Counted from the stretch's first letter, positions 43,559 through 53,128 are shown. The stretch is 64,000 bases of DNA from Halovenus marina (GCF_051414115.1 NZ_JBLKNZ010000001.1:682001-746000), one strand, 5' to 3'. Notes: generated by a model from the letters alone, not told the origin. Translations and numbers: made by a program.

Positions 43559-44623
43559 TCAGCACGTGCTGTCCTCGGGTCCACTCTGTCGTGGGAAGTC
43601 GATTGTAATTGTCGTTCCGGTGTCGCCAGTCTCGTACGACAGCGATGCAGCCGTTCGATCGATAACCCATGTCACGACCCAGAGTCCGATTCCTGTCTCG
43701 TGGTTGAGCGCCGTCGCATCGTTCTCTGTGAGGGCACGCAATTCCTGTTCGGCGATGCCCGGGCCGTTATCGCTGATAGACACCGCTACGGCGCTGTCGT
43801 CGGTTGCCACCGTCACGTCCACGGTCGGGTCCCTGCTGGTGTTGTATCTGGCGGCATTATCTAGCAGGTTCTCGAACACGAGTGAGACCTCCGGAACCGT
43901 CCAGACCTGACAGCCTTCAGGGCAACCGACCGTGAACGACACCGTCGGGAACTGTTCACGATATCGATCGACTAGCGACCGGAGTTCCGCTTCGAGTGTG
44001 AGTGTCGTTCGCGTGAGTTGCTGGTCGAGGAGCCGTTCGATCGTCCGGGTTTTCTCGGTCAGCGTTTCGAGTTCGTTCGCTGCCGAGAGCACTGATTCCG
44101 CCAGTTCGGCGTGCTCCGCATCGAGACGTTGCGACATCGTCTCGGCGTGTAGCATGACGATAGTTAGATAATTCCGAAGATTGTGCCGTAGCACGCGCGA
44201 CTGCAGTTGCTTGAACAGTTCGAGTTCACGCTCCCGGGACTTGCGTTCCGTGATGTCACGGGCGACTGCGACGAACTTCGCTATCTCACCGTCCGCTGTC
44301 GTAATCGGTGAAATCGTCTGATCGAGCACGATCCGTTCTCCCTCTTTGGTCTCGTCGACGATCTCCATTTCCCAGCGCTCCTCTGACCGAATCGTCTCCC
44401 AGAGCTCCTTGTAGTACGACTCGTCTTGTTCGCCCGACTTGAGCACGCGCGGTGTCTTCCCGACCACGTCCGTTCTCTCGTACCCGGTGATCTCCTCGAA
44501 CGCGGGGTTGACGTACTCGATGACTCCCTCGGGGTCGGTCACGTAGACTGCGTCGGTCGTCTGCTCGATTGCTTCGTAGAGGAGTTCACCCTGTATCGAT
44601 TTTGGCGCTTCCGACTCTCTCAT
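43559..44623 (-). CDS. PAS domain sensor histidine kinase
   Basis: The 354-residue soluble kinase has a PAS domain with PAC (about 12-135; TTDAVYVTDPEGVIEYVNPAFEEITGYERTDVVGKTP), an H-box VLRHNLRNYLTIVMLHAE (about 150) where the first His is the likely phosphorylation site, and a HATPase with N box LLDNAARYN, G1 SDNGPGI and G2 GIGLWVV. It has no membrane segment. Its start overlaps the HemAT stop by 1 bp, so the two are made together. Confidence 0.9.
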   Translation of the reverse strand: MRESEAPKSIQGELLYEAIEQTTDAVYVTDPEGVIEYVNPAFEEITGYERTDVVGKTPRVLKSGEQDESYYKELWETIRSEERWEMEIVDETKEGERIVLDQTISPITTADGEIAKFVAVARDITERKSRERELELFKQLQSRVLRHNLRNYLTIVMLHAETMSQRLDAEHAELAESVLSAANELETLTEKTRTIERLLDQQLTRTTLTLEAELRSLVDRYREQFPTVSFTVGCPEGCQVWTVPEVSLVFENLLDNAARYNTSRDPTVDVTVATDDSAVAVSISDNGPGIAEQELRALTENDATALNHETGIGLWVVTWVIDRTAASLSYETGDTGTTITIDFPRQSGPEDSTC

Positions 44624-46122
44624 TATCGGTCGTCGGTCAGTTGCTTGACTGTCTCGTTTATCTGCTCGACGTTCGCCGCCTGTTCCTGATTTGCGGCAGC
44701 GACATCCTCGATCTCGTCGGCGACGGTGTTTGCCTGCTCGACGAGTTCGTCGACCATGCTCGCGACCTCTTCGGTGCTTGCGGCCTGGTCGTCCGTCGCG
44801 CTGGAGACTTCGCGAATCCCCTGTGACGCTTCCTGGACGGACTGAGCGATGTCCTGTAGCGTGTCCATCGCGTCGGTGACTTGGTCGATCCCCCGGCCGA
44901 CCTCCTCAGTCGCCGTCTCCAGACTCTCGACGGTCTCCTCGGTGTCTGCTTTGATGTCGGTGACCATCTCTTCGATCTCGCTTGCGTGTTCCTGTGACTC
45001 CTCGGCGAGCGATTTCACCTCGCTCGCGACGACCGCGAACCCTTCGCCAGCCTCCCCAGCACGGGCCGCCTCGATTGAGGCGTTCAGCGCCAGCATGTTC
45101 GTCTGCTCGGCGATGTCGTTGATCACGTCGACGATCTCGTCGATCTCGTCGATGCGTTCCTGCAGTGTGTTCACGTCACTGGCGACCGTCTGTGCGGAGT
45201 CGTCGACGCGTTCCATGACGGTAATCGCCTCAGTCGCTGCCTCACGCCCCTCCTCGGCGAGTTGCTCGGCAGTCTCGCTCGTCGCTGCCACCTCCTCTGC
45301 GGTCGAAGCGATCTCTTCGACGGTCGCCGACATATCAGACACCTCGCCTGATACTTCTTCCATCGCCTCGGCTTGACTGCTGGCGTTCTCGCTTATCGTC
45401 TCCGTGCTGCTCGCGATATCTTCGGCCGTCTGTGTCGCCTCGGTCACCCCGTGATCGACCTCCTCGATGACCTCCTGCTGCCGTTCGAGTTCCCCTTCCA
45501 GTCGTCTGTTGTAGGAGTTGATGTAGGTGTCCATCGCCACCTGCTGGTCGAGGTTCATCACCTTCAGCATCGACTGGATTCGTGTGGCCAGTTCGTCGAG
45601 CGCCGCTTCGGGCGCGAGCGTGTCCTCGTGCTCGACTGACGTATCGTCGTCTGCCCGTGCGAGGTCGGCCTTCAGATCGCGTACGACCGCGTCGATGAGA
45701 TGCTCGTAGAAGACGGTGTACGCGCCGAGATAGATCTTCGGCCCCAGATCGAGCATGTCGTGTATCTTGCCGATGCGGGCACGACGCTCGAAGTGTGCCC
45801 TGTCGTACTGTCCGTCGAACAGTTCCTCGAGGTACTGCCGCTGTGTCTGTTTGAGCTGGTCGATTCCCTTGCTCGACCGGCCGAAGATTTCGAGCGTCTC
45901 GTCGTACGCCTGCAGATGGTCGTAAAACCCTTCCACTGCGCCGTCGAAAGCCGGTTCGACGACGTCCTCGAGGGCTCCGAGTCGCTGTTCGTCCGACTCC
46001 TCGAAGTTCGTAAAGCTCTTTCGCCACGCTATCTCCTGACGGTTGATTCCGATCTCGCTGGTCAGTTGTGTGCCATCAACCTGTCCCCGTTCTTCGTCTG
46101 TGATTTTGGTGCTTTCAGCCAT
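44623..46122 (-). CDS. hemAT: Globin-coupled aerotaxis transducer HemAT
   Basis: HemAT senses oxygen through a globin domain and signals to CheA. The 499-residue protein has no membrane segments. Residues about 20-180 form the globin (FGRSSKGIDQLKQTQRQYLEELFDGQYDRAHFERRARIGKIHDMLDLGPKIYLGAY) with the likely proximal His121 in KIHDML. The C-terminal part is a chemoreceptor signalling domain whose hairpin tip is DIAEQTNMLALNASIEAARAGEAGEGFAVVASEVKSLAEES. It is in an operon with the PAS kinase, which is unusual. Confidence 0.93.
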   Translation of the reverse strand: MAESTKITDEERGQVDGTQLTSEIGINRQEIAWRKSFTNFEESDEQRLGALEDVVEPAFDGAVEGFYDHLQAYDETLEIFGRSSKGIDQLKQTQRQYLEELFDGQYDRAHFERRARIGKIHDMLDLGPKIYLGAYTVFYEHLIDAVVRDLKADLARADDDTSVEHEDTLAPEAALDELATRIQSMLKVMNLDQQVAMDTYINSYNRRLEGELERQQEVIEEVDHGVTEATQTAEDIASSTETISENASSQAEAMEEVSGEVSDMSATVEEIASTAEEVAATSETAEQLAEEGREAATEAITVMERVDDSAQTVASDVNTLQERIDEIDEIVDVINDIAEQTNMLALNASIEAARAGEAGEGFAVVASEVKSLAEESQEHASEIEEMVTDIKADTEETVESLETATEEVGRGIDQVTDAMDTLQDIAQSVQEASQGIREVSSATDDQAASTEEVASMVDELVEQANTVADEIEDVAAANQEQAANVEQINETVKQLTDDR

Positions 46123-46423
46123 TATTGTTTTCCGTTTGCGCGGGGCGTTTGGATGCTGTGATAGGTCCTGCTCGGATGTAATCGTGCCAGTGAGAGCCCA
46201 GACCAGTCATCGTCGCACTAACCTGTGTCCTGACAAGTGTCATCGAATCCCATATAGTTGTTGTTGTACCAAAATAACAACAGGAAATATCTTGTGTTCA
46301 CGGATAATGAAACAATAGATAGTATAACCCTCGTGAAAAATGAGGGTCGTAATTATTGGGCTATGGGAAATAGACGGCGCTTTATCTGGATCTTGGACAT
46401 ATCTTACGTCAGGAGGCGTATCT
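46123..46423. promoter_or_regulatory. AT-rich divergent control region between HemAT and the TrmB-like gene
   Basis: This 300-bp gap holds no gene. It contains GTTGTT/AACAAC (46260-46265 with 46276-46281) and ACCCTC/GAGGGT (46327-46332 with 46342-46347). Either may be an operator or a small hairpin. A strong ribosome site lies at 46411-46416. Confidence 0.4.
46411..46416 (+). promoter_or_regulatory. Ribosome binding site AGGAGG that decides a GTG start
   Basis: AGGAGG is followed by seven bases and then GTG at 46424. Strong Shine-Dalgarno sites are rare in this window, so it favours the GTG over upstream ATG codons in the same frame. Confidence 0.65.
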
Positions 46424-47206
46424 GTGACTGATCATTCCACGGCGGAGATACAGGTCATCTCTCTCCTCGAATCCCTCGGGTTCAGGGAGTACGAGGCGCG
46501 CTGTCTGCTTGCGTTGCTCGAGGGGGGCGAGGAAACGGCGGCCAGCATCAGCGCCGCCGCCAACGTCCCCCGGTCGCGGGTCTACGACGTTGCGGATGCG
46601 CTCGCGGACCGGAACCTGATCGAGGTGTCTGACGGGGAGCCACGGCGGTATCGGGCGCTCTCCGCGGCGGCTATCGTCGACCAACTCGAAGCGACGTTTC
46701 ACGAGAGAATCACGGCGCTCTCGGAGCAACTCGTCGACCTCGAATCAGAGACAAACGACGACAGCACCTCCGGCGTGTGGCAACTTGGGGGAAAACAGCC
46801 ACTCCAGTCGAGACTGACTGCGTTCGTCACCGAAACCAACGAGGAACTCGTCATCTTTGCCGCGGACGACCTGTTCACCGACGACTATATCGAGACGCTG
46901 GCAGAGATGGTAGAGAGCGGGATCAGTCTCACCGTTCTCAGCCAGTCCGAACAGATGCGCTCGTGGCTCGAATCTCAGTTCCCGTCGGCGCAGGTCACTG
47001 ACGGCCCCGATATCTGGGCAAGTCGTCCGGGTGAAGCAACGGTCGTGCATCTTGCGTTCATCGACTGGTCCTCGGCGATGATGGTGAGCAAGACGCAGCC
47101 GACGCCTGCTGACCCACCCCAGTATCACGGCACGCTCATTCAGGACGTGGAGTGTGGCTTCATCATCACGCTCCGAACGCTTCTCAGAGACGCGCTCGAC
47201 GACTGA
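46424..47206 (+). CDS. TrmB-family transcriptional regulator
   Basis: The 260-residue protein has an N-terminal winged-helix domain (ISLLESLGFREYEARCLLALLEGGEETAASISAAANVPRSRVYDVADALADRNLIEV), a coiled coil near residues 90-112 and a C-terminal domain related to phospholipase D-like effector parts of TrmB proteins. The start is GTG 46424, chosen for the AGGAGG site. It is divergent from HemAT and convergent with the Bat-like regulator, so it may control the sensory block or be unrelated. Its ligand is not known. Confidence 0.85.
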   Translation: MTDHSTAEIQVISLLESLGFREYEARCLLALLEGGEETAASISAAANVPRSRVYDVADALADRNLIEVSDGEPRRYRALSAAAIVDQLEATFHERITALSEQLVDLESETNDDSTSGVWQLGGKQPLQSRLTAFVTETNEELVIFAADDLFTDDYIETLAEMVESGISLTVLSQSEQMRSWLESQFPSAQVTDGPDIWASRPGEATVVHLAFIDWSSAMMVSKTQPTPADPPQYHGTLIQDVECGFIITLRTLLRDALDD

Positions 47207-47211
47207 TGGCT

Positions 47212-50106
47212 TCAGTCTCGTGTCGGTGACTCGAACAGTTCCTCGAAGGCCTTGCGCTGGGCTGCCCGGAGATGCTGGTGGTAGGTGGGTCGGGAGATGC
47301 CCATCGCCTCGGCGAGTTCGTTTCCGTCGACGTCGCGGGGCCAGTCGAAGAAGCCGCCGAGGAAGGCGGTTCTGAGCGCTGTCTCCTGTCGGTCGGTGAA
47401 CCGATCGAACAGCGACGCACGGAACTCCTGTCTGGTCTCGACCGGCCGCTCGCGCTCGTGATACCCCAGCAGGTCGACGCCGGTGTACGCGTCCTCGATC
47501 AGGTCGAACAGTTCGCGGGCCTGTGCCTGTGTCGGCACCTCGACGGTGATCCGCGTCCGTCCGTTCTCGCCAACCGCACGCTGGGGGAGGGCACCGTACT
47601 CGGTCAGCGTTGCGAGCAGGGAATCATCGAGCACCACATCCAGCAGGCACTCCTCGTCGCGCTCGACGATGCAGGTGAGTTCGGTGAACAGGTCGTCCTC
47701 CCGTGCGCGTTCGAGGACAGTCTGGGTATCGTCACCCCTCACCTCGAGATACAGTCTGGTCCGACCGTCCGAGCGGAACTCGCTGCCGACCGACTCGACG
47801 GTACAGTCCGTTCCCGCCGAGAGACGGCTGAACACGACCGTCTCGTCGTCGAGTGCCACCTCCAGTTCGATACTCTCGGTCGAATCGAGGATCCGCCCTC
47901 GCTCGACAGCGTTGATCGCGTTCGCGATTGCGGCTCCGAGGGCGTCGAGAACGACCTGTTCGCGCTCGTCGACCATGCTGACGTCGGCCGCAAAGACGAC
48001 CAACACGCCGTAGGTCGCCTCCTTGTAGACCAGTGGGACCGCGAGAAACGCCTCCGCACCGCTGTCGACCGTCAGGTCGGCCCAGGAGGCACACTCGGCG
48101 ACGTCGGCACACAACTTCGGTTCGCGTTCGCGGTACGCATCCCCGATGGGGTCACCGGCAGCCGAAAAATCGACCGTCGCCGTTTCGATTTCGACGTCGG
48201 CGTCGCCTGCGTGCGCGCTCGGAACGAGGGTGTCGGTCGCGATCTCGGGCTGGAATATGCACGCAAACGAGTACGGGTCGGTCGCGGCGAGTTCCTCGAC
48301 GACGCCCTGTTCGAGTTCTTCGCGCCCCGTAGCCTGAACCAGCACCGCGATGGTGTTCTCGATGAGTCCGTTAACTCGTTCGAGGACGCGCTCGGTGTGT
48401 TCTCGTGCCTCGCGGACCTCGCGCTCTCGCCGGGCACGGATACACGCTGCCGCAGCGCTCGTGCCAAGCAACGCGAGGAGTTGCTCGTCGGTCTCGTCGA
48501 ATGCGTCGCGTTCGGTCGCACCGATGCTGATCGTCCCGTGGACGCCGACCGGGTAGTACATGACAGACTGCACCGCGCCGAGTTCATCATGTGGGTCGTC
48601 CACGTCGTCGATACGACGGGACTCACCGGACGCGAACACTTCCCCGGGATTGCCCTCGCCGACGCTGTAGACCGGCCGTTCGCCCATCGACTCGACCACC
48701 GAATCAGACAGTGCAGCGGGCTTCAGCGTCTCGGTCTCGCTGTCGTACAGCCGGAAGACGGCGTGGTCGAAGCCCAGAATCTCCTCGGCCGCGTTGGTCG
48801 TAATCTCCGCGACGTGCTCGCGGTCGCGGGCCTGCATCAGCGACCGGGTCAGTTCGAGCAGGCCGGAGAGACGCCGCTCGTGTGTCCGCCGCTCGGTGAC
48901 GTCCCGACCGACGCCAGTCACGCCGGTCACGGTGCCCGAGCGGTCGAACAGCGGCGCGGCCGACAGTTCGTAGGGGATGTGTCCGCCCGCTGCTGTCTCG
49001 ATATTCGCCTCCGTCGCGGTCTGCTCGCCGTTCCACGCCCGGTCCATCGCGGCCCCGACCGCCTCGCGGTCGTCGTCTGCGACCAGTTCCAGCGCCTCCA
49101 TCCGGTCGAGTTGGTCCGAGTCGTAGCCGGTGACTGTCTCCAGTCGGTCGTTGTACTCAAGCAACTGCCCATCCTCGTCGACGACGTACAGGGGGTCCGG
49201 GAGGCTGTTCATGATGCTCTCGGTGAAGGCCTGCTGGCGGCTGAGCCGCCGTTCGTAGCGGCGCTGTTCGAGCAGTGCGCCGATCCAGTCAGTCAGCAGT
49301 TCGAGAAAGGTGGCCTCCCGCTCGGTAAATGGCCGCTCTCTGGGATGCTCGTCGGCAAAGCAGACCGTTCCGAACTGCTCGCCCTCGACGGTGATGGTCG
49401 CACCGAGATAACAGCCCAGTCCGAACCGCTCGTAGGCGGGGTCGTCACCGTAGCCTGCGGCCTCGGTGTCCGCGACCGCGAGCGGTGCGTCGGCGTCGAT
49501 CGTATGCCGACAGTACGCCTCCGACAGCGGTGCGGTCGATCCGGGCTGGAGTTTCGGGTGGTCGCCGACCGACCGGACGATCTCCTGTGTGGTCGCGTCG
49601 ATGCGGGTCAGAAACCCCGTCGTCGTTCCGAAGCGGTCGCGGCCGACGGCGAGCATGCTGTCGATTTTCTCCCCGTAGGAACGCTCCCGGTCCGAGGCAA
49701 TCTGGTGAAGCCGTTCGAGCGCCTCCTCGTTTTCGCGGAGTCGCTGCCGCATCTCTACCCGTTCTGTGACGTCGCGAATGGACATCGAGAGACCGTCCTC
49801 GGTCGGGCGAACCTCGGCTTCGAGCCATCGCTCTGTCGGGCGATACTCCGCCTCGAGGCGGCGTGAGACTCCGGATTCGAGTGCCGTTTTGCACTCCCTT
49901 TCGAACGCCGAGTCAGCCAGTCCGGGGAGTGCCGTCCAGAGCGGTTCGTCGAGCAGGTCCGTTCGTGATCGTTCGAACAGGTCGGCGGCCGCCTCGTTCA
50001 GATCGGTGACGGTCCAGTTCGCATCGACCGCGAGAAAGCTCTCCCTGACCTGGTCGATCGGTCGGTCGAGTGCCCGGTCGTCGGACGAGAGGCTGGAATC
50101 TGTCAT
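47212..50106 (-). CDS. Bat-like PAS/GAF sensor regulator with HTH-10
   Basis: The 964-residue protein has, in order: PAS (about 20-115), GAF (about 150-285), PAS/PAC (about 295-410), GAF (about 425-570), a further GAF (about 595-730), a bacterio-opsin activator region (about 745-880), and the HTH-10 DNA-binding domain (about 895-955; DWPRDVDGNELAEAMGISRPTYHQHLRAAQRKAFEELF). It is a one-component light, redox or metabolite-linked regulator by analogy with Bat. ATG 50106 was chosen; a GTG three codons upstream is possible. It ends beside the convergent TrmB gene. Confidence 0.92.
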   Translation of the reverse strand: MTDSSLSSDDRALDRPIDQVRESFLAVDANWTVTDLNEAAADLFERSRTDLLDEPLWTALPGLADSAFERECKTALESGVSRRLEAEYRPTERWLEAEVRPTEDGLSMSIRDVTERVEMRQRLRENEEALERLHQIASDRERSYGEKIDSMLAVGRDRFGTTTGFLTRIDATTQEIVRSVGDHPKLQPGSTAPLSEAYCRHTIDADAPLAVADTEAAGYGDDPAYERFGLGCYLGATITVEGEQFGTVCFADEHPRERPFTEREATFLELLTDWIGALLEQRRYERRLSRQQAFTESIMNSLPDPLYVVDEDGQLLEYNDRLETVTGYDSDQLDRMEALELVADDDREAVGAAMDRAWNGEQTATEANIETAAGGHIPYELSAAPLFDRSGTVTGVTGVGRDVTERRTHERRLSGLLELTRSLMQARDREHVAEITTNAAEEILGFDHAVFRLYDSETETLKPAALSDSVVESMGERPVYSVGEGNPGEVFASGESRRIDDVDDPHDELGAVQSVMYYPVGVHGTISIGATERDAFDETDEQLLALLGTSAAAACIRARREREVREAREHTERVLERVNGLIENTIAVLVQATGREELEQGVVEELAATDPYSFACIFQPEIATDTLVPSAHAGDADVEIETATVDFSAAGDPIGDAYREREPKLCADVAECASWADLTVDSGAEAFLAVPLVYKEATYGVLVVFAADVSMVDEREQVVLDALGAAIANAINAVERGRILDSTESIELEVALDDETVVFSRLSAGTDCTVESVGSEFRSDGRTRLYLEVRGDDTQTVLERAREDDLFTELTCIVERDEECLLDVVLDDSLLATLTEYGALPQRAVGENGRTRITVEVPTQAQARELFDLIEDAYTGVDLLGYHERERPVETRQEFRASLFDRFTDRQETALRTAFLGGFFDWPRDVDGNELAEAMGISRPTYHQHLRAAQRKAFEELFESPTRD

Positions 50107-50126
50107 GCGTCCCACTCCCAGCTACT

Positions 50127-50246
50127 CGACCGGTCGGGTGTCCGCCCCCAGTGACGCGACTGACTGGGCATCTGTTCCGAGTGCTTCGACGGGGCGAGTA
50201 TCGGTTCTGACTGCTTCGACTGGCCGGGCGTCCGTTTCGAGTGAAC
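50127..50246. repeat. Four imperfect 30-bp tandem repeats upstream of the Bat-like gene
   Basis: Units begin with CGAC at 50127, 50157, 50187 and 50217, exactly 30 bp apart, each following the pattern CGAC-TGGCCGGGC-TCCGTTC-GAGTGCTT with changes. They lie between the Bat-like start and the NAD kinase gene. The repeats could be regulator sites or a degenerate 10-codon repeat. Confidence 0.6.
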
Positions 50247-50401
50247 GAAGGGCCTGACAGACCCGACCCTATCCTTCCGCATCATGGTAACTGGTTAGGT
50301 GCGACAGGGCTTAAACCCGTCCCGGCACACTGCCCGAACTCCAGCACCTCGGGGGAGGTCGACCCACAACCGACTTTGCGTGGCGTTGCCAACGGGGTGG
50401 T

Positions 50402-52096
50402 ATGCACGGTCGGCGGCTTGCGATGACGGACAACATCGTGTGTCTGACGGCACAGCCACACGCTGGGGCGCTCGACCATCTGGAGTCGTGGACCACGACC
50501 CACGGGATCGGACTGACGGTCCGTGAAGTCGGCGAAGACGTTCGCGAGGCGGATTTCGAGGGCGGGCGGGAGACGCTCGGCATCTCTGTCGGCGGGGACG
50601 GAACCTTCCTCGAAGGGATTCAGGCGTTTGCACCCCGTCGCGTGCCCCTGCTCGGGATCAACACCGGCACGCTCGCCTTTCTCGCGCGCATCGACCCGCG
50701 GGACATCGACTCCGCGCTGACCGAGACACTCCGTGGGCGGGCGACGGTGTACGACCGTCAGCAGTTCAGCGTCACCACCGCCGGGTTGGATGCGGTCGGC
50801 ATCAACGACGTGACCATCGAACCCCAGCCGCCAGAGCGCCCGGTCGACCGGAAGATCTGTCGGCTCCACGTCTTCGTCGACGAGGAGTACGTCGGCCAGT
50901 ACGACGGGAGCGGCCTCGCGATCAACACGCCGACGGGGTCGACTGGCATCGCACTTTCGGCGGGCGGCCCGATCCACTATCCCAACGACAACTTCACGCT
51001 CCAGATCACTCCACTGCACACCCACCGCATGGGTGTGCGCCCGATGGTCGTCAGCGAGAGCACGGAGATAACCGTCGTGCCCGACAGCGAGGTCCGACTG
51101 TCGGTCGACGGCGGCCGCTATCAGACGGTCGTCGACCGGGACGAACCCGTTCAGGTTACCGGGTCTGACTATCGGGCACACGTCGTCCGAACGTCCTACG
51201 ACGACTCCTTCATGGGCGCGCTCGCGGCCAAACTCGGCTGGGGGCTTCGCACCGTCGATAGCGAACCGCCCGAGGGGTATCTGCCGGAGCGCGAACCACC
51301 CGAGGACTTTCTGGCCAACGCCTGCCGGGTCGCCCGCGAGGCGGCCATCTCTGCGGGTGAGCCAGTTCGAGAACTCCACGGGCAGGTCGAGCAGGTCGAG
51401 GCGAAAAGCTCGAAGGCGGACATCGTGACCGAGGCCGACCACCAGAGCGACCGGATCATCGCAACTGCGATCGAAAACGAGTTTCCCACCCACGGGATCC
51501 GCTCGGAAGAGAGCGGGCGACGCGGCGGGGATAGCCCCTACACGTGGGTCGTCGACCCCATCGACGGCACCGGAAACTTCGCACACGGCAACCCGAACTA
51601 CTCCATCGCCATCGCGTTGCTCGACGGGGAGAACACTCCAGTCGTCGGCGTCGTGTACGCCCCCGAGACCGAGGAGATGTTCTACGCCATCCGCGACGAC
51701 GGGGCCTATCGGAACGGGACACCAATTGCGCCGACCACACGCGACAGACTCGACGAGAGCATGCTCTTGAGCGGCTACGACCCCGACGGCGAGTTTCTGC
51801 AGGCGTTCTACCAAGAGACCCGCGGCGTCCGACGACTCGGCAGCGCTGCCCTGCATCTGTGTTTCGTCGCGGCCGGGAGCGCCGACGCACTCTGGGAGTA
51901 CGACACCAACCCGTGGGACGTCGCGGCCGGGATCTGTATCCTCCGGGAGGCTGGCGGCCGAGCGACCGACGCGGACGGTGTGGAGTACGCGCTCTCGCTT
52001 GCGGACGAACGGGAGCGGCCGCGGATGCCCCTTCTCGCATCGAACGGCCCGCTCCACGACGCGCTGCTCGACCACCTCGCGGACGAGAACCTGTGA
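50402..52096 (+). CDS. NAD kinase fused to an IMPase-type phosphatase
   Basis: The 564-residue protein joins two enzymes. Residues about 8-280 are NAD kinase: GISVGGDGTFLEGI holds the GGDGT loop, VGINDVTIE and INTPTGSTGIALSAGGPI bind NAD. Residues about 300-560 are an inositol-monophosphatase-type Mg phosphatase with EADHQSDRII, EESG, WVVDPIDGTGNFAHG and YDTNPWDVAAGICILREAGG. Fusions of this kind act as NAD kinase plus NADP phosphatase, adjusting the NAD/NADP balance. An in-frame ATG at 50426 is an alternative start. The order is kinase first. Confidence 0.9.
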   Translation: MHGRRLAMTDNIVCLTAQPHAGALDHLESWTTTHGIGLTVREVGEDVREADFEGGRETLGISVGGDGTFLEGIQAFAPRRVPLLGINTGTLAFLARIDPRDIDSALTETLRGRATVYDRQQFSVTTAGLDAVGINDVTIEPQPPERPVDRKICRLHVFVDEEYVGQYDGSGLAINTPTGSTGIALSAGGPIHYPNDNFTLQITPLHTHRMGVRPMVVSESTEITVVPDSEVRLSVDGGRYQTVVDRDEPVQVTGSDYRAHVVRTSYDDSFMGALAAKLGWGLRTVDSEPPEGYLPEREPPEDFLANACRVAREAAISAGEPVRELHGQVEQVEAKSSKADIVTEADHQSDRIIATAIENEFPTHGIRSEESGRRGGDSPYTWVVDPIDGTGNFAHGNPNYSIAIALLDGENTPVVGVVYAPETEEMFYAIRDDGAYRNGTPIAPTTRDRLDESMLLSGYDPDGEFLQAFYQETRGVRRLGSAALHLCFVAAGSADALWEYDTNPWDVAAGICILREAGGRATDADGVEYALSLADERERPRMPLLASNGPLHDALLDHLADENL

Positions 52097-52099
52097 CAC

Positions 52100-53128
52100 T
52101 CACTCGTCGAAAAAGCCCTCGACACCGTCGAGCGAGCGAACGAAGTCGGGGCCGAAGGCGCTCGCTGGCGTCTGGAATCCGGTACGCGGCCGCTCGATGA
52201 TTCGCTCGACAGCGGTCGCGGCGGCGTCGACGGTCAACGCGTAGGTTTCGGGTGTGACGAGTCGCGACGTGACTGTCTGGTCGCCGTCGGTCGCCTCGCC
52301 CCAGACGTACACCCGCGACCGAGCGTCCTCCGGTGGTCCGGAGACCAGCCAGCGGACGAGTCGCTGGAGCGTCGATTTCACTGGACCGAGCGCGAGTACC
52401 GGCCCGAGCGCGTCCAGAACGCGAGCGCCGTATTCGGCGTACTCGGGGGCGGCGGTGTAGACTTCGACGTTCGGGATCCCTGTCGTGTAGTAGGCGGTCG
52501 AAACGTCGCCCCACGGCACGCGAACGGCACTGCGTTCGCCAGCGCCGAAATCGATCCGACGCGGCTCGTCCCCGGGTCTCGTGTCGACGATTTTCCCGTC
52601 CCGGCGGACCGCACCGCCCTGGTCTGCGTGTTCGATGAGCGTCGCGAGCGTCCCCCCTGACAGTTCCGCTGGCGCCTCGAAGCCGAGGCGGAGATCCGTC
52701 GCGCCCGACAGTCGGTCGTGGAGATGTGCCGCGAGACAGTCTGTCGGCACGACGTCGAATCCGACACCCGGAAGCAGACAGACCCCCGCTCGTTCGGCCT
52801 CGCGGTCGCGGGCGGCGATAGCCTCGAACACCGGGAGTTCGCCCGTGATGTCGAGATAGTGTGTCCCGGTGTCGAGACAGGCCGCGACGAGCGGTTCGTA
52901 GGTCCTGCTGACGGGGCCAGCGCAGTTCAGAAGGATGTCGACGCCGTCGAGACGTTCGGCAACTTCGCCGAGGTCGAACACGCACGACTCGACGCCGAGT
53001 TGAAAGCCGAGTCCCCGCGTTTTGGTCCCGTTTCGTCCCGCGACGACGATATCGACGTCCCGAGCGGTCAGTTCGCGGGCGATCCGCTTCCCGGTGTAGC
53101 CGTAGGCTCCGTAGACGAGAGCAGTCAT
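52100..53128 (-). CDS. Saccharopine dehydrogenase-like oxidoreductase
   Basis: This 342-residue protein opens with a Rossmann dinucleotide fold: VYGAYGYTGKRIARELTARDVDIVVAGRNGTK, then VDILLNCAGPVSRTYEPLVAACLDTGTHYLDITGE. It matches the saccharopine dehydrogenase/trans-acting enoyl reductase family, seen in lipid and polyketide metabolism. No partner gene shows which reduction it performs. It converges with the NAD kinase fusion, leaving a 3-bp gap. Confidence 0.85.
   Translation of the reverse strand: MTALVYGAYGYTGKRIARELTARDVDIVVAGRNGTKTRGLGFQLGVESCVFDLGEVAERLDGVDILLNCAGPVSRTYEPLVAACLDTGTHYLDITGELPVFEAIAARDREAERAGVCLLPGVGFDVVPTDCLAAHLHDRLSGATDLRLGFEAPAELSGGTLATLIEHADQGGAVRRDGKIVDTRPGDEPRRIDFGAGERSAVRVPWGDVSTAYYTTGIPNVEVYTAAPEYAEYGARVLDALGPVLALGPVKSTLQRLVRWLVSGPPEDARSRVYVWGEATDGDQTVTSRLVTPETYALTVDAAATAVERIIERPRTGFQTPASAFGPDFVRSLDGVEGFFDE

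Noticed and set aside
47272..49866. 864-codon open frame on the plus strand
   Set aside because: It mirrors the Bat-like regulator, whose domains are clear; long antisense frames are expected in high-GC DNA and its residues are not acidic or domain-like.
50127..50246. Possible short CRISPR array from the 30-bp period
   Set aside because: The repeats abut with no spacers and differ from one another; no cas genes are present.
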